DNA from: Streptomyces aureus
Lineage (GTDB): Bacteria; Actinomycetota; Actinomycetes; Streptomycetales; Streptomycetaceae
DNA length: 64,000 bases
Reading direction: 5' to 3'
Assembly: GCF_000725495.1 (NCBI RefSeq)
Contig: NZ_JNZD01000006.1
Coordinates: forward strand, 124,001 to 188,000
Part shown: positions 62,562-64,000 of the stretch, one piece after another
How the letters are laid out: the number at the start of each line of letters is the position of its first letter
How positions within the stretch are numbered: position 1 is the first letter of the stretch
Notes under the pieces: model-generated
The model's input: the letters and a program-made list of their open reading frames with translations, nothing else
Told to the model about the DNA's origin: nothing
Databases searched by the model: none
Made by a program: the position numbers and the translations under genes

Positions 62562-64000
62562 TCACTGCCGCCGCCAGGAGCGGAAGGCCCGGAGGTGTTC
62601 CGGCGTGACCACACACTCCAGGCGTGCGTCCTCCTGGTCCCCACCGCCGAGCGCGGCCACCAGACGCCGGGCCGGTACGTTGCGGTCGGTGCGCTCCGCC
62701 GTGAGGCGGACCTTGGCGCAGCCGAGCTCGTCGGCCCGGTCCGCCAGCCACGTCAGCAGCCGCTCCTCGACACCCCGGCCGAGCGCGCGGCAGCTCAGGG
62801 ACCAGGCGAGGACGTCGAGCCGGTCGCCGTCCGCACGCAGGGCCAGCAGACCGATCTGGCCGTAGTCGCCGAAGCGGTCCCGTGCCGCGGCCGTCCACAC
62901 CTCGCCCCGCTCCCTCCACCGGGCGAGATCGCCTCCGTCGGCGGAGCGGGGGCGGAGGGCGAACTGATTGGTGCGGCGCACGAGTTGCTCGGCCCGCTCG
63001 ACGTCGGCGGCGGACAGGGCCCGCACGTCGACCTCCAACCGGAGCTCGGCGAGGAACTCCTCGAACCCCGCCTGTTCCCGCACCGCGTCCCGCTGCCGCT
63101 CCTGCGCGTAGAACCCGGCCCGCAGCCCGTCCTCGGCCGTGGCCGCCGCCGGAACGAGCGGCCACAACCGGTCGAGGAACGCCTCCAGTTCGGCCGCGGG
63201 AGGGCAGGTCACCGAGAGCACCTCGGGCAGCGCCGAGCGCATCGCCCCGATCTCGACGGTGTTGTCGTCGAGGAACAGGAAGCTGTCCAGGCCCAGATTG
63301 AGGGTGCGCGCGGCCTCCGCGAGGCGGTCCCGCTTCGGAGCCCAGCCGGCGGACAGCACGCTGAAGTGCTCGGCCTTCAGCGTGCTGTCCGGACGGTCCA
63401 GGACGGCCCGGACGGTGGCCTCGTCGTTGTTGCTGACCAGGGCGAGCAGCGCGCCGGCGGCCCGCCAGCGCAGCAGGGTCCGGGCGAGCCGGGCGCGCGG
63501 TCCCGTCAGGTCCACCGACTCGGGGCCGATCTCCCCGGCGATCCCGCCCCAGAGCGTCTCGTCGCCGTCCACCGCGATCACCTTGGGCGCGGGACGCAGT
63601 ACGGCCCGTACGACCTGTGAGAGCCGCAGCGCGACCGCCGCCTGGAAGCGCGGGGTGAACGGGAGGTGGGCGAGCCGCTCGGTCCGTGCGTCGAAGGGTT
63701 CCTCGACCGTGTGATGCCGGGTCCACTCGTCCGGGCCCAGCAGGGCGATGCCGGGCGTGTCGGCCAGCTCGGCGGCGAGGTCGCCCTCCCAGCGCGTGAA
63801 CCGGTCGCTCGGGTCCGCCGAGGGGAGGATGCCGACGACCAGGGGCCGCCGGGTCCGCTCGGACAGGGCCCGCAGCGCGGCCGGGTAGGCGGCGCTCAGT
63901 TCGGCCAGCACCTCGTCGGTCAACGGGCCGAACCGCTCCAGGTCCGTGGCCCGCAGCAGCACCACCCCCACCGCCGTCGCTGGATCGGTGAAGACTCCCG
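62562..64000 (-). CDS. FkbH-like HAD-superfamily protein (5' end outside the window)
   Basis: The frame runs off the right edge; the visible 479 or so residues begin in the middle of a segment reading FTDPATAVGVVLLRATDLERFG. The HAD core has the D-x-D-x-T nucleophile motif in VIAVDGDETLWGG, the VSNNDEATV threonine/serine segment, and FLFLDDNTVEIG. A C-terminal GNAT-like domain (about the last 150 residues) follows. FkbH proteins load glyceryl or related three-carbon units from 1,3-bisphosphoglycerate onto an acyl carrier protein. The adjacent carrier/reductase gene (80 bp downstream) would be the natural partner. The apparent GTG at 63971 is not the true start, because family-like sequence continues upstream. 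Confidence 0.85.
   Translation of the reverse strand, partial: GVFTDPATAVGVVLLRATDLERFGPLTDEVLAELSAAYPAALRALSERTRRPLVVGILPSADPSDRFTRWEGDLAAELADTPGIALLGPDEWTRHHTVEEPFDARTERLAHLPFTPRFQAAVALRLSQVVRAVLRPAPKVIAVDGDETLWGGIAGEIGPESVDLTGPRARLARTLLRWRAAGALLALVSNNDEATVRAVLDRPDSTLKAEHFSVLSAGWAPKRDRLAEAARTLNLGLDSFLFLDDNTVEIGAMRSALPEVLSVTCPPAAELEAFLDRLWPLVPAAATAEDGLRAGFYAQERQRDAVREQAGFEEFLAELRLEVDVRALSAADVERAEQLVRRTNQFALRPRSADGGDLARWRERGEVWTAAARDRFGDYGQIGLLALRADGDRLDVLAWSLSCRALGRGVEERLLTWLADRADELGCAKVRLTAERTDRNVPARRLVAALGGGDQEDARLECVVTPEHLRAFRSWRRQ

Overview
The window is high-GC, actinomycete-type chromosomal DNA. Coding frames have strongly G/C-biased third positions, GTG starts are common, and many ATGA stop/start overlaps occur. 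A GvpA/J gas vesicle protein, DUF6153/DUF305 partners, a multidomain SpoIIE phosphatase, a FkbH protein, and cellulase genes with CebR-type operators all point to Streptomyces or a close relative. I saw no rRNA, tRNA, CRISPR array, transposase or phage module.

Layout. 1-7.7 kb is a secreted-enzyme block: a LacI-family regulator, two divergent cellulases (GH6-FN3-CBM3 and GH5-FN3-CBM2) that each carry a perfect TGGGAGCGCTCCCA operator, and a secreted DNase I-like protein. 8-15.4 kb is mixed: a membrane protein, a solitary gas vesicle protein, a COG3575-type nucleotidyltransferase-like protein, a degenerate GyrB-like ATPase with a coupled small protein, a DUF305/DUF6153 pair, and a GH114 enzyme. 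15.5-27.5 kb holds regulator/effector pairs: TetR with an MFS exporter, AraC with a small protein, and LysR with a DJ-1/PfpI protein. It also holds a serine hydrolase, an acyltransferase, an aldo/keto reductase behind a MerR-type promoter, and a TIGR01777 epimerase.

27.5-35.5 kb is one tightly packed seven-gene minus-strand operon. It encodes an FAD/GMC dehydrogenase with a C-x5-C-x3-C cluster motif, a VioB/RebD-like ferritin-fold protein, a dehydrogenase small subunit, two xylose-isomerase-like TIM barrels, an MBL-fold hydrolase and a ThDP 2-oxoacid decarboxylase. I read it as a cytoplasmic route for oxidising and breaking down a sugar or glycoside. It is the strongest candidate for an undescribed system here.

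36.4-42 kb encodes a 1228-residue membrane-anchored P-loop (STAND/NACHT-like) NTPase with a C-terminal four-cysteine motif, 20 bp upstream of a GH15 hydrolase. 42.5-46.6 kb holds a secreted PI-PLC-like enzyme, a relic of an oxidoreductase gene, a pentapeptide-repeat protein, an S51 peptidase and a beta-lactamase-fold hydrolase. 46.7-50.9 kb is a run of five orphan genes with immunity-protein flavour. 51-58.3 kb holds a VOC protein, alpha/beta hydrolases, a PAS-PAS-GAF-SpoIIE-HATPase regulator and a hypothetical protein.

58.4-64 kb is the edge of a biosynthetic locus on the minus strand. It has a FkbH-like protein (running off the window), a carrier-protein/thioester-reductase fusion with an extra C-terminal domain, and an alpha/beta hydrolase with a cysteine at the nucleophile position. 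Together these suggest loading of a short acyl unit and reductive release. Several short tandem repeats (22 bp, 21 bp, 17 bp, 6 bp) lie in or next to genes and are listed separately.
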